This document shows, one piece after another, positions 1-9,443 of a stretch of 37,043 nucleotides of DNA. Position 1 is the first letter of the stretch. Every line of letters begins with the position of its first letter. The notes under the pieces were generated by a model. The model was not told the origin of the DNA. It did not search any database and saw only the letters and a list, made by a program, of their open reading frames with translations. Origin of the DNA: an uncultured Synechococcus sp. (GTDB lineage: Bacteria; Cyanobacteriota; Cyanobacteriia; PCC-6307; Cyanobiaceae); NCBI GenBank assembly GCA_913057985.1, contig CAJXPL010000026.1, positions 1 through 37,043 on the forward strand, in the 5' to 3' direction. The position numbers and the translations under genes are program-made.

Positions 1-259
1 GCCAGCGCACCCCCTGCTGACCAGGGCATCGGCTTTCAACACACACCTCGTCGCCGTGCCGGAGCGGCTGGCGGTAATCCAGATGAAGGGACACCACCGG
101 CATATCAACACCCATGGCGGTCATGGCGGCATAGCCAAGGCCCGCAGCCTGGAGGGCCTCAACCCTGGCCTCCTCAAGCCACTGCACATAGGCCCCATGC
201 CACATCACACCGGCGTAATCGGTGTGCTGCGGGAGCACACGCTTGGTCAGGGTGTACAT
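1..259 (-). CDS. Acyl-CoA thioesterase, 4HBT/hotdog family (3' part cut by window edge)
   Basis: About 86 codons of a minus-strand gene run off the left edge. The translation begins MYTLTKRVLPQHTDYAGVM and contains the hotdog thioesterase signature: H-T-D-Y-A-G-V-M-W-H-G-A-Y-V-Q-W-L-E-E-A-R, with the Asp of the catalytic TDxxGxxxxxxY block at residue 14. This matches YbgC/4-hydroxybenzoyl-CoA thioesterases. The ATG at 259 is the only sensible start, because a stop codon lies in frame a few codons upstream. The substrate cannot be told from sequence; cyanobacterial relatives include DHNA-CoA thioesterases of phylloquinone synthesis, so that is a possibility rather than a call. Confidence 0.8.
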   Translation of the reverse strand, partial: MYTLTKRVLPQHTDYAGVMWHGAYVQWLEEARVEALQAAGLGYAAMTAMGVDMPVVSLHLDYRQPLRHGDEVCVESRCPGQQGVRW

Positions 260-341
260 GATCCGCGTAACGCTGTGACATCAGCTTCCCTCCACGGAGG
301 CAACCACCCATAGGCTTCCGCAGAGGCTGCTTCATCTCCCT

Positions 342-1190
342 GTGTTCAGGAACCTTCTGATTGCCGACTCGGGCAAGGGTCACGTCGAGGAAATGATCCG
401 GATGCTCCAGGACATTCCCAGCCTGAAGGCCGCCAAAATCAATTTGCTGCATGTGGTCTCGGAGCAAAGCAAGTCGCAATCCGACGGCCATCGCGACGAA
501 GCAGAAAACCTCTTGAACAGCGCAATCACGCGCATGGGCCTGAGCCCGTCAAGCGTGAGCACCTTGATTCGCGAGGGCGACACCAAGCAGACCGTGCTCA
601 AGGTTGCCGATGAAGTTCAGGCCGACCTGATCGTGATGGGATCCCGCGGCCTGGGACGGCTTCAATCGATCCTGGCCAACAGCACCAGCCAATACGTCTT
701 TCAACTGTCCACGCGGCCGATGCTGCTGGTGCGAGATGACCTCTACGTCAAGCATGTCAACCGCGTGATGGTGACGATCGACGGAACAGGCGTTGGGGAC
801 GACGCTCTGCGCACGGCCTGCGAACTGGTGCGTGAAATACCCGGCGGGACCCTCACCGGTGTTCATGTCGTACGCCAGGAGTCAGCACCCTCCCGGGGAG
901 GCCGCACCAAAGCAGACGAGGTTCTTGACGCCGCTGTTCAGCGGGCTAGGGGTTTCGGTGTCGACATGAAAGCCATCCACACCGAAGGGAAGGACATCGG
1001 TCGCAGCGTTTGCCTGGCTGCATCAGAGAGCAACGCCGACTTGGTGGTCATCGCCTCTCAGGACCGACGTCCTCTTGTCGCCAGAGGGCTGGTGGATTTG
1101 GACAAGCTTCTGGGCGGATCAGTCAGCGACTACATCCGAGTGCACGCACCAGCCCCTGTACTGCTGGTGCGTGAGCCTGAACAGAGCTGA
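342..1190 (+). CDS. Tandem-domain universal stress protein (UspA family)
   Basis: The 282-residue soluble protein holds two UspA domains in tandem, about residues 1-130 and 140-280. Domain 1 shows the ATP-binding type signature G-S-R-G-L-G-R-L-Q-S-I-L at residues 100-111, followed by a Ser-Thr-Ser, and ends in the strand RPMLLVR. Domain 2 ends with the equivalent APVLLVRE but has a degenerate glycine loop (IASQDRRPLVARGLVDL), so it probably binds nucleotide poorly. Start is a GTG at 342 that gives the usual Usp N-terminus (MFRNLLIADSG). It ends one base before psbM, which is transcribed towards it. Physiological role unknown beyond the stress family. Confidence 0.9.
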   Translation: MFRNLLIADSGKGHVEEMIRMLQDIPSLKAAKINLLHVVSEQSKSQSDGHRDEAENLLNSAITRMGLSPSSVSTLIREGDTKQTVLKVADEVQADLIVMGSRGLGRLQSILANSTSQYVFQLSTRPMLLVRDDLYVKHVNRVMVTIDGTGVGDDALRTACELVREIPGGTLTGVHVVRQESAPSRGGRTKADEVLDAAVQRARGFGVDMKAIHTEGKDIGRSVCLAASESNADLVVIASQDRRPLVARGLVDLDKLLGGSVSDYIRVHAPAPVLLVREPEQS

Positions 1191-1191
1191 A

Positions 1192-1296
1192 TCAGGCCTC
1201 TTTGTTCTGCGTGCCGATGTAGAGCACGATCAGGAAGATCGCCGGAACCAGGATGAACATGAGGCTGGCGACGAATCCGAGATCGTTGGTTTCCAT
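1192..1296 (-). CDS. psbM: Photosystem II reaction centre protein M
   Basis: A 34-residue gene. The translation METNDLGFVASLMFILVPAI followed by FLIVLYIGTQNKEA is an almost invariant PsbM. It has a short lumenal/stromal N-terminus and a single transmembrane helix (about residues 6-28). PsbM sits at the photosystem II dimer interface and stabilises the dimer. It is convergent with the upstream UspA gene, with one base between stops, and lies about 60 bases beyond the end of the ferredoxin-like gene on the same strand. Too short for routine gene callers but unambiguous by sequence. Confidence 0.97.
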   Translation of the reverse strand: METNDLGFVASLMFILVPAIFLIVLYIGTQNKEA

Positions 1297-1355
1297 GGCC
1301 GTTGGAGGGATTCAGGCGAAGGTATCACCGACAAGAGGCCTGGGGAGCGTCTGCC

Positions 1356-1832
1356 CTAGGCCTCGTCACCGGCGGTAGCAGCCTTGGCATCTCGGCCGTC
1401 GCCATCGCCCCCATCCTGATCGTCCTCATCCAGCTCAGTGGCCGGGGGCGCTGGCCATGCCGTGGGACCCGCCGGCAGCGGGGCCTGCCTGGCCGCAGCC
1501 AATCTCGAATCAGCATTGGCGAGCCTCACCTGAGGCCGGGTGAGAACCATGAGGGACTTCTCCACCAGGGCCTGGCATGCCAGGCGCCACTCCTGGGGTC
1601 GGCGGCGCAACTTGCTGTCTTCGACGGCAGTGCGTGCCGTCAAAGCATCGGCGTTGTCTTCGTCCACCACGGAAACGAAGCAGGTGATGCACTGTCCACA
1701 CCCTCCGCAGTTGCCCAGCTGTCCCTTCAGGCCGTAGAGCTCGATGCCCTCGCGACGGGCCACCTCACGCAGATTCTCACCGGGGTAACACTCCACATCA
1801 CGCCCTTCGCGAACAAACCGGATAACGGGCAT
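1356..1832 (-). CDS. 2Fe-2S ferredoxin-like protein with acidic C-terminal tail
   Basis: The 158-residue product has a ferredoxin fold in the first ~90 residues. The likely cluster ligands are Cys42, Cys48, Cys51 (C-x5-C-x2-C) and Cys86. Cys45 is an extra cysteine in the loop GNCGGCGQCITC. From about residue 110 the chain becomes Ala/Pro-rich and then very acidic (DEDDQDGGDGDGRD), probably disordered. I chose ATG 1832 (MPVIRFVREG) over an upstream start at 1850 because ferredoxin homology begins there. It sits between psbM and psbB, with psbB divergent, suggesting a photosystem-linked electron-transfer role, but the redox partner is unknown. Confidence 0.82.
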   Translation of the reverse strand: MPVIRFVREGRDVECYPGENLREVARREGIELYGLKGQLGNCGGCGQCITCFVSVVDEDNADALTARTAVEDSKLRRRPQEWRLACQALVEKSLMVLTRPQVRLANADSRLAAARQAPLPAGPTAWPAPPATELDEDDQDGGDGDGRDAKAATAGDEA

Positions 1833-2014
1833 GAGCTCACAAGCAACCAACCCCCATCATGGGCCGAAGCATTGCGTTTTGTGAACAGCAGGGTCCCGAC
1901 TTTCATGTCACTGACCGTTGCGGGCAGGTCACTTTTCCCCCGCCCCATGGACTGAAGCCCTTACGATCGCCCATGTCTGACTGCATAAGCAGTCTTGTCC
2001 CCCGAACCTGACCC

Positions 2015-3574
2015 ATGGGATTGCCCTGGTATCGGGTGCACACCGTTGTCATTAACGACCCGGGCCGCCTTCTGGCTGTGCACCTCATGCATACAGCCCT
2101 CGTAGCCGGCTGGGCCGGCTCCATGGCTCTCTACGAGCTGGCCATTTTCGATCCGTCTGATCCTGTCCTGAACCCGATGTGGCGTCAGGGCATGTTCGTG
2201 ATGCCTTTCATGTCACGCCTTGGCGTGACCGGCAGCTGGGGTGGATGGAGCATCACCGGCGAAACGGGTGTTGACCCCGGCTTCTGGAGTTTCGAGGGCG
2301 TCGCTGCCGCTCACATCGTTTTCTCCGGCCTGATGATGCTGGCCGCCATCTGGCACTGGACCTACTGGGATCTTGAGATCTGGCAGGACCCCCGCACCGG
2401 CGAGCCTGCTCTCGACCTACCGAAGATCTTCGGCATCCACCTGCTTCTCGCTGGACTCGGCTGCTTCGGCTTCGGTGCTTTCCACCTCACTGGCGTCTTC
2501 GGGCCAGGCATGTGGATCTCTGACCCTTATGCACTAACAGGTCATCTCGAGGCGGTTCAACCGTCTTGGGGACCCGAAGGTTTCAACCCCTTCAATCCCG
2601 GTGGAATCGTTGCCCACCACATTGCTGCTGGCATCGTCGGCATCATTGCCGGCATCTTCCACATCACCACGCGTCCGCCCGAGCGTCTCTACAAAGCGCT
2701 CCGGATGGGCAACATCGAAACCGTTCTGGCCAGCGCCATCGCAGCTGTGTTCTTCGCCGCTTTCATCGTGGCTGGAACCATGTGGTACGGCTCTGCTGCA
2801 ACTCCCGTCGAGCTGTTTGGCCCCACCCGTTACCAGTGGGATCAGAGCTACTTCAAAACTGAGATCAACCGTCGTGTACAAACCGCGATGGACGATGGCG
2901 CTACCCAGGAAGAAGCCTTCGAGGCTATCCCTGAGAAGCTCGCCTTCTACGACTACGTCGGCAACAGCCCTGCCAAGGGCGGTCTGTTCCGTGTGGGCCC
3001 GATGGTGAACGGTGATGGTCTGGCAACCGCTTGGGTTGGTCACATCGCATTCAGCGACAAAGATGGTCGCAACCTCGAAGTCCGTCGTCTGCCGAACTTC
3101 TTCGAGAACTTCCCTGTCGTTCTGGAAGATGAGCAAGGCATCGTCCGCGCCGACATTCCTTACCGTCGTGCGGAAGCCAAGTTCTCCTTCGAACAACAGG
3201 GCGTGACCGCCAAGGTGTTCGGTGGTGCACTGGACGGCCAGACCTTCACTGACCCTGCCGACGTGAAGCGCCTTGCCCGTAAGGCTCAGCTGGGTGAAGC
3301 CTTCGACTTCGACCGTGAGACCTACAACTCTGATGGCACGTTCCGCAGCTCGCCACGCGGCTGGTTCACCTTCGGCCACGCCACCTTCGCGCTGCTGTTC
3401 TTCTTCGGCCACATCTGGCACGGTGCCCGCACCCTGTACCGCGACGTGTTCGCTGGTATTGATCCCGACCTCGGAGATCAGGTGGAGTTTGGCCTCTTCG
3501 CCAAGCTCGGTGACAAAACCACCCGTCGCCTGCCCGAGGGCTACGTTCCCCCCGCTGGAACTCCCCTCAACTGA
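2015..3574 (+). CDS. psbB: Photosystem II CP47 chlorophyll-binding antenna protein
   Basis: The 519-residue product begins [20 protein letters not shown], the standard CP47 N-terminus, and has the family's usual length. It contains six transmembrane helices with paired His ligands for chlorophyll (for example [45 protein letters not shown]). A large lumenal loop E lies between helices 5 and 6 (about residues 260-450). CP47 is a core antenna of photosystem II and carries light energy to the D1/D2 reaction centre. It is followed after 21 bases by psbT in the same transcript and then a strong terminator. Confidence 0.99.
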   Translation: MGLPWYRVHTVVINDPGRLLAVHLMHTALVAGWAGSMALYELAIFDPSDPVLNPMWRQGMFVMPFMSRLGVTGSWGGWSITGETGVDPGFWSFEGVAAAHIVFSGLMMLAAIWHWTYWDLEIWQDPRTGEPALDLPKIFGIHLLLAGLGCFGFGAFHLTGVFGPGMWISDPYALTGHLEAVQPSWGPEGFNPFNPGGIVAHHIAAGIVGIIAGIFHITTRPPERLYKALRMGNIETVLASAIAAVFFAAFIVAGTMWYGSAATPVELFGPTRYQWDQSYFKTEINRRVQTAMDDGATQEEAFEAIPEKLAFYDYVGNSPAKGGLFRVGPMVNGDGLATAWVGHIAFSDKDGRNLEVRRLPNFFENFPVVLEDEQGIVRADIPYRRAEAKFSFEQQGVTAKVFGGALDGQTFTDPADVKRLARKAQLGEAFDFDRETYNSDGTFRSSPRGWFTFGHATFALLFFFGHIWHGARTLYRDVFAGIDPDLGDQVEFGLFAKLGDKTTRRLPEGYVPPAGTPLN

Positions 3575-3595
3575 TCGCCCTCTAGGAACAACACG

Positions 3596-3691
3596 ATGGA
3601 AAGCTTCGCTTACGTCCTCATCCTTACCCTCGCGATTGCCACCCTCTTCTTCGCAATCGCCTTCCGCGATCCGCCGAAAATTGGTAAGTGA
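3596..3691 (+). CDS. psbT: Photosystem II reaction centre protein T
   Basis: A 31-residue protein, [20 protein letters not shown] then [11 protein letters not shown], with one transmembrane helix and the conserved FRDPPK basic stromal end. PsbT lies at the PSII monomer-monomer interface near CP47 and D1. It lies immediately downstream of psbB, an arrangement conserved in cyanobacteria and chloroplasts. The intrinsic terminator ends the operon 12 bases after the stop. Confidence 0.97.
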   Translation: MESFAYVLILTLAIATLFFAIAFRDPPKIGK

Positions 3692-3702
3692 TTTGATCTC
3701 CC

Positions 3703-3728
3703 AAAACCCCGCCAAGGCGGGGTTTTTT
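3703..3728 (+). terminator. Intrinsic terminator of psbB-psbT
   Basis: An 11-bp perfect stem, AAAACCCCGCC pairing with GGCGGGGTTTT, is closed by a two-base AA loop and runs into a T tract. It lies directly after psbT. Confidence 0.9.
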
Positions 3729-3904
3729 CATGCTTTCCATCACCCACCGTCGCAAGCCGGTCTCGTCCGCGCGAGCGGATCACAGCAGTCTCACGTCAGC
3801 AACAGCCGTCGACGCAATCCTCAAATGAGACTGATGTCCACGAGGCCCTTCTCAAGTCTCAAATCAGTGTCTACAGTTGGTGCAACTAATTGATGCCCTC
3901 GGGG

Positions 3905-4387
3905 ATGCAGTGCCCCTCCTGCCAAAACACAGATAGTCGCGTTCTCGAATCCAGGGCAGCGGATGGTGGACGCAGCGTGAGACGACGGCGTGAATGCCTC
4001 AACTGTGAATTTCGCTTCACCACCTACGAACGGGTGGAGACCGTTCCGATCACGGTGATCAAACGCAACGGCAACCGTGAAATCTTCAGTCGCAGCAAGT
4101 TGCTGCACGGCTTGAATCGAGCTTGCGAGAAAACGGGCTTGGACACCTCTCGGCTCGAATCCCTCGTGGAAGAAATCGAACTGAAACTCCAGCAACGCAC
4201 CGGCAAGGAAGTGAGCAGCACCGAGATCGGTGAATTCGTGCTGAGGGATCTCAAACAGATCAGCGAAGTGGCCTACATCCGGTTCGCATCCGTTTACCGC
4301 CAGTTCCGAGGCATTGACGACTTCGTCTCGACCCTGGAAACGCTGAACGCCGATCAGGAACAGAACCATCTGGCCACTGTTCGTTGA
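3905..4387 (+). CDS. nrdR: Transcriptional repressor NrdR
   Basis: The 160-residue protein starts [18 protein letters not shown] zinc ribbon is formed by Cys3, Cys6, Cys31 and Cys34, followed by the basic stretch [19 protein letters not shown] typical of NrdR. An ATP-cone domain covers about residues 46-136. NrdR senses ATP/dATP and represses ribonucleotide reductase genes. ATG 3905 is chosen because the zinc ribbon conventionally starts at once; an ATG at 3893 would add four residues and cannot be excluded. No nrd gene lies nearby, so regulation is in trans. Confidence 0.95.
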   Translation: MQCPSCQNTDSRVLESRAADGGRSVRRRRECLNCEFRFTTYERVETVPITVIKRNGNREIFSRSKLLHGLNRACEKTGLDTSRLESLVEEIELKLQQRTGKEVSSTEIGEFVLRDLKQISEVAYIRFASVYRQFRGIDDFVSTLETLNADQEQNHLATVR

Positions 4388-4560
4388 ATCGGTGTTCTGA
4401 ACCAGTGCGCTGAATCGGTTCGTTGAACCCGTGTACTTGATTGCTGCGCTGAAAACTCCGTCGGTCGTGTCTGTAAAGTCAGTAGTTCTCCGTGAAACGT
4501 CGGCGGGCGTTCCATGCGATTTTTTCGAACTACCCACCTGAGGTAGACCGCCAGCCCCCC

Positions 4561-5652
4561 ATGTCTGCGACTCCGACAGAAGATCAGATCCAGGATCAGG
4601 TTCAGGACGCGAACGCCACAGAAGCCTCTGCAGAAACCGCCGCCGCCGAACAGGCGTTTGAGGGTGAGGATCTGAGCATTCCTGAAGACGTCCCCACAGC
4701 GGATGATCCAACCAGCCGCGCCGCCAGCCGCAGCCTGGACGACGCCGGATTCACCCTGGATGAGTTCGCGGCTCTCCTCAGCAAGTACGACTACAACTTC
4801 AAGCCTGGCGACATCGTCAACGGCACGGTCTTCGCCCTGGAATCGAAGGGCGCCATGATCGACATCGGCGCCAAGACGGCTGCCTTCATGCCTCTGCAAG
4901 AGGTGTCGATCAACCGGGTCGAGGGTCTGAGCGACGTGCTCCAGCCCGGTGAGATCCGTGAGTTCTTCATCATGAGTGAGGAGAACGAAGATGGTCAGCT
5001 GGCGCTGTCGATCCGTCGGATCGAATACCAGCGGGCATGGGAGCGGGTTCGCCAGCTCCAGAAGGAAGACGCCACCATCTACTCCGAAGTGTTTGCCACC
5101 AACCGTGGTGGTGCCTTGGTGCGCGTGGAAGGTCTGCGGGGCTTCATCCCCGGATCCCACATCAGCACCCGCAAGCCGAAGGAAGAACTGGTTGCCGACT
5201 TCCTGCCTCTGAAGTTCCTCGAGGTAGACGAAGAGCGCAACCGCCTGGTGCTCAGCCACCGCCGCGCCCTGGTGGAGCGGAAGATGAATCGCCTGGAAGT
5301 GGGCGAAGTTGTGGTGGGTACCGTCCGCGGCATCAAGCCCTACGGCGCCTTCATCGACATCGGTGGTGTCAGCGGTCTGCTGCACATTTCCGAGATCAGC
5401 CACGAGCACATCGAGACCCCCCACTCGGTGCTGAACGTGAATGATCAGATGAAAGTGATGATCATCGATCTGGATGCCGAGCGCGGCCGGATTTCGTTGT
5501 CCACGAAGGCTCTCGAGCCCGAACCCGGCGACATGCTGACCGACCCCCAGAAGGTGTTCGAGAAGGCCGAGGAAATGGCTGCTCGCTACAAGCAGATGCT
5601 GATGGAGCAGGCCGAAGAGGGCGAAGATCCGATCAGCTCCATGATGATCTGA
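4561..5652 (+). CDS. rpsA: 30S ribosomal protein S1 (short cyanobacterial form)
   Basis: The 363-residue protein has an acidic, low-complexity N-terminal stretch (about residues 1-60) and then three S1 RNA-binding domains: about 78-150 (GDIVNGTVFALESKGAMIDIG), 165-240 (RGFIPGSHIST) and 245-320 (VGTVRGIKPYGAFIDIGG, LLHISEIS). Cyanobacterial and plastid S1 proteins are short like this, compared with six domains in E. coli. It unfolds and positions mRNA on the small subunit. ATG 4561 is the start; the reading frame is open back to 4492, but that stretch has no family match. Confidence 0.96.
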   Translation: MSATPTEDQIQDQVQDANATEASAETAAAEQAFEGEDLSIPEDVPTADDPTSRAASRSLDDAGFTLDEFAALLSKYDYNFKPGDIVNGTVFALESKGAMIDIGAKTAAFMPLQEVSINRVEGLSDVLQPGEIREFFIMSEENEDGQLALSIRRIEYQRAWERVRQLQKEDATIYSEVFATNRGGALVRVEGLRGFIPGSHISTRKPKEELVADFLPLKFLEVDEERNRLVLSHRRALVERKMNRLEVGEVVVGTVRGIKPYGAFIDIGGVSGLLHISEISHEHIETPHSVLNVNDQMKVMIIDLDAERGRISLSTKALEPEPGDMLTDPQKVFEKAEEMAARYKQMLMEQAEEGEDPISSMMI

Positions 5653-5657
5653 GCCTG

Positions 5658-6431
5658 ATGGCCCAACTGCTGCTGAAGGGACATCCCATCGGCAATTTCC
5701 AAGGGGTGCTGTTCGATAAGGACGGCACCCTTTCCCATAGCGAGCCGCATCTGCTGGCCTTAGCAGACGCACGCATCAACAAAGCCGTCAAGGTTGCTCA
5801 GGAACAAGCCCCTGCGCTGAACCCCTCTGAGCTGAGCCACACCCTGCGCAGAGCGTTCGGTGCTGACCAAGGCATGCTCGATCCCGGCGGGACCCTGGCG
5901 GTGGCCTCCAGGCAGGACAACATCGCCTCGACTGCAACGGTGTTCTGCCTGATGGGCTGCTCATGGCCCCAGGCTCTCTCCCTGGCCCACACCTGCTTCG
6001 ACGCGGTTGACCAGGACGGCCTGATCGACACAACCCCAAGCCCGTTGATCAACGGGGCTGGACAACTGCTTCGGAACCTGCACCAGCAGGGCGTCACCTC
6101 AGCTGTGATCAGCAACGACACCCATTCCGGAATTGAAGACTTCCTGGCCCACCATCAGCTCGGCGCAGGCATTGCCGGCATCTGGAGTGCTGATGACCAT
6201 CCGCGCAAACCCGATCCACAGGCCGTTCTGGAACTGTGCAACAGGCTTGGACTGCCACCCCAACGGTGTGCCTTGGTTGGTGATGCGGAAACGGACCTCC
6301 AGATGGCCCTCGAGGCCGGCATCGGCGGCGTGATCGGCTTCACCGGTGGCTGGGAGCGTGCTCCGGAACTGCCATCAGCACAGCATCTGCTCCACAGCTG
6401 GACCGACCTCGTCCTCAGCACAGGCGCGTAA
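5658..6431 (+). CDS. HAD-superfamily hydrolase, phosphoglycolate phosphatase-like
   Basis: The 257-residue protein has all four HAD motifs. Motif I is FDKDGTL with nucleophile Asp20 and acid/base Asp22. Motif II is VISNDTHSG with Ser152. Motif III is Lys184 in RKPDPQAV. Motif IV is VGDAETD with Asp209/Asp213. A helical cap lies between motifs I and II, as in subfamily IA (Gph, PGMB, pyrophosphatase). The substrate is unknown; a phosphoglycolate role in photorespiration is plausible for a cyanobacterium but not shown. It starts 5 bases after rpsA and precedes metK by 23 bases. Confidence 0.85.
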   Translation: MAQLLLKGHPIGNFQGVLFDKDGTLSHSEPHLLALADARINKAVKVAQEQAPALNPSELSHTLRRAFGADQGMLDPGGTLAVASRQDNIASTATVFCLMGCSWPQALSLAHTCFDAVDQDGLIDTTPSPLINGAGQLLRNLHQQGVTSAVISNDTHSGIEDFLAHHQLGAGIAGIWSADDHPRKPDPQAVLELCNRLGLPPQRCALVGDAETDLQMALEAGIGGVIGFTGGWERAPELPSAQHLLHSWTDLVLSTGA

Positions 6432-6454
6432 AGTCTCGCAATCTGGAGCGCCGA

Positions 6455-7690
6455 ATGAGCCGCTACGTCTTTACGTCCGAGTCCGTCACCGAAGGGCATC
6501 CAGACAAGATCTGCGACCAGGTGAGCGACGCCGTTCTGGATGCTCTGCTGGCGCAGGATCCCGCCAGCCGTGTGGCCTGCGAGACCGTTGTGAACACCGG
6601 CCTCTGCATGATCACCGGTGAGGTGACCTCCAAGGCGCAGGTGGATTTCATCCACCTGGTGCGCAACGTGATCAAGGAGATCGGTTACAGCGGCGCCCGG
6701 GCCGGTGGCTTCGATGCCAACAGCTGTGCGGTGCTGGTGGCCCTCGACCAACAGTCCCCCGACATCGCCCAGGGCGTAAACGAGGCCGACGACCACGCCG
6801 GTGATCCCCTTGATCTGGTGGGTGCCGGCGACCAGGGAATCATGTTCGGCTATGCCTGCAACGAGACGCCCGAGCTAATGCCGTTGCCGATCAGCCTGGC
6901 CCACAGGCTGTCGCGCCGCCTGGCCGAAGTGCGCCACAACGGAACCCTGGGTTACCTGCTTCCCGATGGCAAAACCCAGGTGAGCGTCGTCTACGAAAAC
7001 GACAAGCCCGTCTCGATCGACACGATCCTGATCTCCACCCAGCACACCGCTGACGTGGACGGGATCAGTGATGAGCAGGGCATCCGCGAGCGCATCACCG
7101 AAGACCTCTGGACCCATGTGGTGGAGCCGGCGACCGCCGATCTGGCCCTCAAGCCCTCCCGTGAGGCCACCAAGTATCTGGTGAACCCCACCGGCAAGTT
7201 CGTGGTGGGCGGCCCTCAGGGCGATGCCGGTCTCACCGGCCGCAAGATCATCGTGGACACCTACGGCGGCTATGCCCGCCACGGCGGTGGTGCTTTCTCC
7301 GGCAAGGACCCCACCAAAGTGGACCGTTCGGCCGCCTACGCCGCGCGCTACGTGGCCAAATGCCTTGTGGCCGCAGGGCTCGCCGAACGGGCCGAAGTGC
7401 AGTTGAGCTACGCCATCGGCGTGGCCAAGCCCGTGTCGATCCTGGTGGAATCCTTCGGCACCAGCGCACTGGCCAACGATGCCCTCACCGCCTTGGTGCA
7501 GGAGCACTTCGATCTGCGCCCCGGCGCCATCATCGAGACCTTCGGCCTGCGCAACCTGCCCCAGCAACGGGGCGGCCGTTTCTATCAAGACACTGCGGCT
7601 TACGGCCATTTCGGGCGCAACGACCTCAACGCGCCCTGGGAAGACGTGACAGCGAAAAGCCAGGAGCTGAAGCAGGTCGCCGCGGCCTGA
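6455..7690 (+). CDS. metK: S-adenosylmethionine synthetase
   Basis: The 411-residue product begins [20 protein letters not shown], containing the methionine/ATP-site HPDK. It also has the family signatures [12 protein letters not shown] and [16 protein letters not shown] and the C-terminal region [15 protein letters not shown]. It makes SAM from ATP and methionine in the cytoplasm, supplying methylation and chlorophyll synthesis. I saw no SAM riboswitch in the 23-base gap to the upstream phosphatase, so it is probably read from the upstream genes. The stop is 4 bases before the next gene. Confidence 0.98.
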   Translation: MSRYVFTSESVTEGHPDKICDQVSDAVLDALLAQDPASRVACETVVNTGLCMITGEVTSKAQVDFIHLVRNVIKEIGYSGARAGGFDANSCAVLVALDQQSPDIAQGVNEADDHAGDPLDLVGAGDQGIMFGYACNETPELMPLPISLAHRLSRRLAEVRHNGTLGYLLPDGKTQVSVVYENDKPVSIDTILISTQHTADVDGISDEQGIRERITEDLWTHVVEPATADLALKPSREATKYLVNPTGKFVVGGPQGDAGLTGRKIIVDTYGGYARHGGGAFSGKDPTKVDRSAAYAARYVAKCLVAAGLAERAEVQLSYAIGVAKPVSILVESFGTSALANDALTALVQEHFDLRPGAIIETFGLRNLPQQRGGRFYQDTAAYGHFGRNDLNAPWEDVTAKSQELKQVAAA

Positions 7691-7694
7691 AGCC

Positions 7695-8933
7695 ATGACG
7701 GATTCACCGCTGGTGCTCGGAATCGACCTGGGCACCAGCGGAATCCGCACAGCCGTTGTTGCCGCTAACGGCGCGGTTCTCGACAGCCGATCCCAGGCCT
7801 ACGGCGGAGACTTCGCCAACCCCCACAGCTGGCGCGAAGGCTGTGGAAATCTGATCAGGGCAATCCCAGCCCAGCTGCGATCCCAGCTCCAAGCACTCGC
7901 CGTGGATGGCACCTCCGGCACACTGCTGGCCTGTGATCACGATGGTTACCCACTGGGGGAAGCACTGGCCTATTCCCAGAGCTGCCCTGAGCTGCAGTCA
8001 GCCCTGCAGCCTTTGGTGGATCCCGGTAGTCCAGCCGCCAGCTGCAGCGGCAGCCTGGCCCGGGCCTTGCGGCTCCTCAACTGCCATGGCGAGGCGATCC
8101 TGCTGCGGCATCAGGCTGACTGGATCAGCGGATGGCTGCTGAACGATTGGCGCTGGGGAGAAGAAGGCAACAACCTGCGTCTGGGTTGGGATCTGATCAC
8201 GAACAGCTGGCCAGCCCGTTTTGCCGAACAGTCCTGGCGGCAGGCACTGCCTGAAATCCGTCCCAGCGGCAGCATTCTCGGGACGATCGCACCGGAGCAG
8301 GCGAAGGCCTTGGGCCTGGAGAACGATCTGATCGTCGTTTCCGGCACAACGGATTCCAATGCCGCCGTTCTCGCCGCCGATCCCGGTCCCGGAGATGGGA
8401 TCACCGTGCTGGGAACCACCCTGGTGATGAAGTGCTTCACCGAGACGCCCCTGCACGCCCCGGGCGTCACCAGCCATCGCGTGGGGGGACGCTGGCTCTG
8501 TGGAGGCGCCTCCAATGCAGGGGCCGGTGTGCTGCGGCGTTTTTACAGCGACGACCAACTCAGCGAACTGAGCCGCCAGATCAACCCGAACACCGACAGC
8601 GGACTCCGCCTGCGGCCGCTTCCCGCCCCGGGGGAACGTTTCCCTGTGGATGATCCAGAGCTGCTGCCGGTGCTTGAACCACGGCCGGTGAGCGATGCCC
8701 TGTATCTGCATGGACTGCTGGAAGGTCTCGCCGAGATCGAAGCGCAGGGTTGGCAGCGCCTGAACGAGCTGGGTGCTGCTGCACCCAGGCGGATCATCAG
8801 CATCGGCGGTGGAGCGCGCAATCCCCAATGGCGACGGCTGCGGGAACGCCGCCTCGGCTGCGCCGTAACGAGTTGCCAAACTCCCCCTGCTGCAGGGGTG
8901 GCGCGACTGGCCCAACAGGCCCTGGTCGGGTGA
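7695..8933 (+). CDS. FGGY-family sugar kinase (cyanobacterial D-ribulose kinase type)
   Basis: The 412-residue protein shows the ATP-binding phosphate-1 motif GIDLGTSGIRTAVV (Asp11), a second phosphate motif VVSGTTDSNAAVLAADPG, and the adenosine loop IISIGGGARNPQWRRLR. It is shorter than classical xylulokinase (about 490 residues) and near the length of the Synechococcus elongatus kinase SePSK and plant XK-1, reported to phosphorylate D-ribulose. That substrate is an inference from size and taxonomy. It starts 4 bases after metK and is probably translated from the same message. Confidence 0.82.
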   Translation: MTDSPLVLGIDLGTSGIRTAVVAANGAVLDSRSQAYGGDFANPHSWREGCGNLIRAIPAQLRSQLQALAVDGTSGTLLACDHDGYPLGEALAYSQSCPELQSALQPLVDPGSPAASCSGSLARALRLLNCHGEAILLRHQADWISGWLLNDWRWGEEGNNLRLGWDLITNSWPARFAEQSWRQALPEIRPSGSILGTIAPEQAKALGLENDLIVVSGTTDSNAAVLAADPGPGDGITVLGTTLVMKCFTETPLHAPGVTSHRVGGRWLCGGASNAGAGVLRRFYSDDQLSELSRQINPNTDSGLRLRPLPAPGERFPVDDPELLPVLEPRPVSDALYLHGLLEGLAEIEAQGWQRLNELGAAAPRRIISIGGGARNPQWRRLRERRLGCAVTSCQTPPAAGVARLAQQALVG

Positions 8934-8959
8934 GAATTCCGGCATCACGCCACACCCCC

Positions 8960-9073
8960 ATGCCCACCAAGCTCCGCGATGGTCTGGCCATCGGCCTTTT
9001 CGTCGTTCTGGCCGGGTACGTGGGCTTCAGCGGCATTCGCCTCGGCCTTTTGTTGATCGAGCGCTTCGCTTGA
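8960..9073 (+). CDS. Small single-span membrane protein, unknown function
   Basis: A 37-residue ORF, MPTKLRDGLAIGLFVVLAGY followed by VGFSGIRLGLLLIERFA, has a short basic N-terminus and one or two hydrophobic segments (about residues 9-21 and 27-34). Codon use resembles its neighbours, and it lies 26 bases after the kinase and 40 before the DUF2470 gene in the same direction. It is typical of the small membrane proteins of picocyanobacteria. No homology-based function is claimed. Confidence 0.6.
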   Translation: MPTKLRDGLAIGLFVVLAGYVGFSGIRLGLLLIERFA

Positions 9074-9113
9074 GCCGATCACTGCAAAGATTGCACTCAC
9101 CTGTTTGATCCCA

Positions 9114-9389
9114 ATGCCTGCAGACCCCCTCACTGATGCCGTCAGCACACGGATCTGCAAACACATGAACGACGACCATGCCGAAGCGGTGCTCGCCTAC
9201 GCCAAGCACTACGGCGGCGTCAGCAATCCCGCTGCAGCACGCATGGTGTCTGTGAAAGCAGAAACCATGGAACTGGAGGTGGATGGCGCCAGCGTCAGCA
9301 TTGCCTTTGATCACACCCTCACCGACAGCGAAGACGCCCACCGCACCTTGGTGGCGATGCTGCGGGCGATGCCCAAAGAAGGCGCTTGA
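9114..9389 (+). CDS. DUF2470 domain protein
   Basis: A 91-residue protein made of a single DUF2470 domain, seen from the motif C-K-H-M-N-D-D-H-A-E-A-V-L-A-Y and the later M-V-S-V-K-A-E-T-M-E-L. This domain forms the C-terminal part of HugZ-type haem-binding oxygenases and also occurs alone in cyanobacteria and plants, where it has been linked to haem or tetrapyrrole control. ATG 9114 is preferred to a TTG nine bases upstream. The His of the HMNDDH motif is the candidate ligand. Function in this organism is unproven. Confidence 0.82.
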   Translation: MPADPLTDAVSTRICKHMNDDHAEAVLAYAKHYGGVSNPAAARMVSVKAETMELEVDGASVSIAFDHTLTDSEDAHRTLVAMLRAMPKEGA

Positions 9390-9443
9390 TCTCGGAGCGA
9401 TTCAGCCCAACAGGGGAACGCTCGTTGTAGCGACCGACCTGCT

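Noticed and set aside
1302-1955. 217-codon plus-strand frame over the ferredoxin-like gene
   Set aside because: Antisense to the ferredoxin with its cysteine motif; no recognisable protein features.
2534-3715. 393-codon open frame on the minus strand under psbB
   Set aside because: It is the shadow of psbB, a certain gene on the other strand; the translation has no family pattern and high GC makes long antisense frames common.
4354-5772. 472-codon open frame on the minus strand across rpsA
   Set aside because: Antisense to rpsA and covering parts of its neighbours; low-complexity His/Gly/Val composition typical of a shadow frame.
6432-6454. SAM riboswitch upstream of metK
   Set aside because: The gap is only 23 bases, too short for any known SAM riboswitch.
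6875-8948. Long minus-strand frames under metK and the sugar kinase
   Set aside because: Both lie opposite well-supported enzymes and show no domain pattern.
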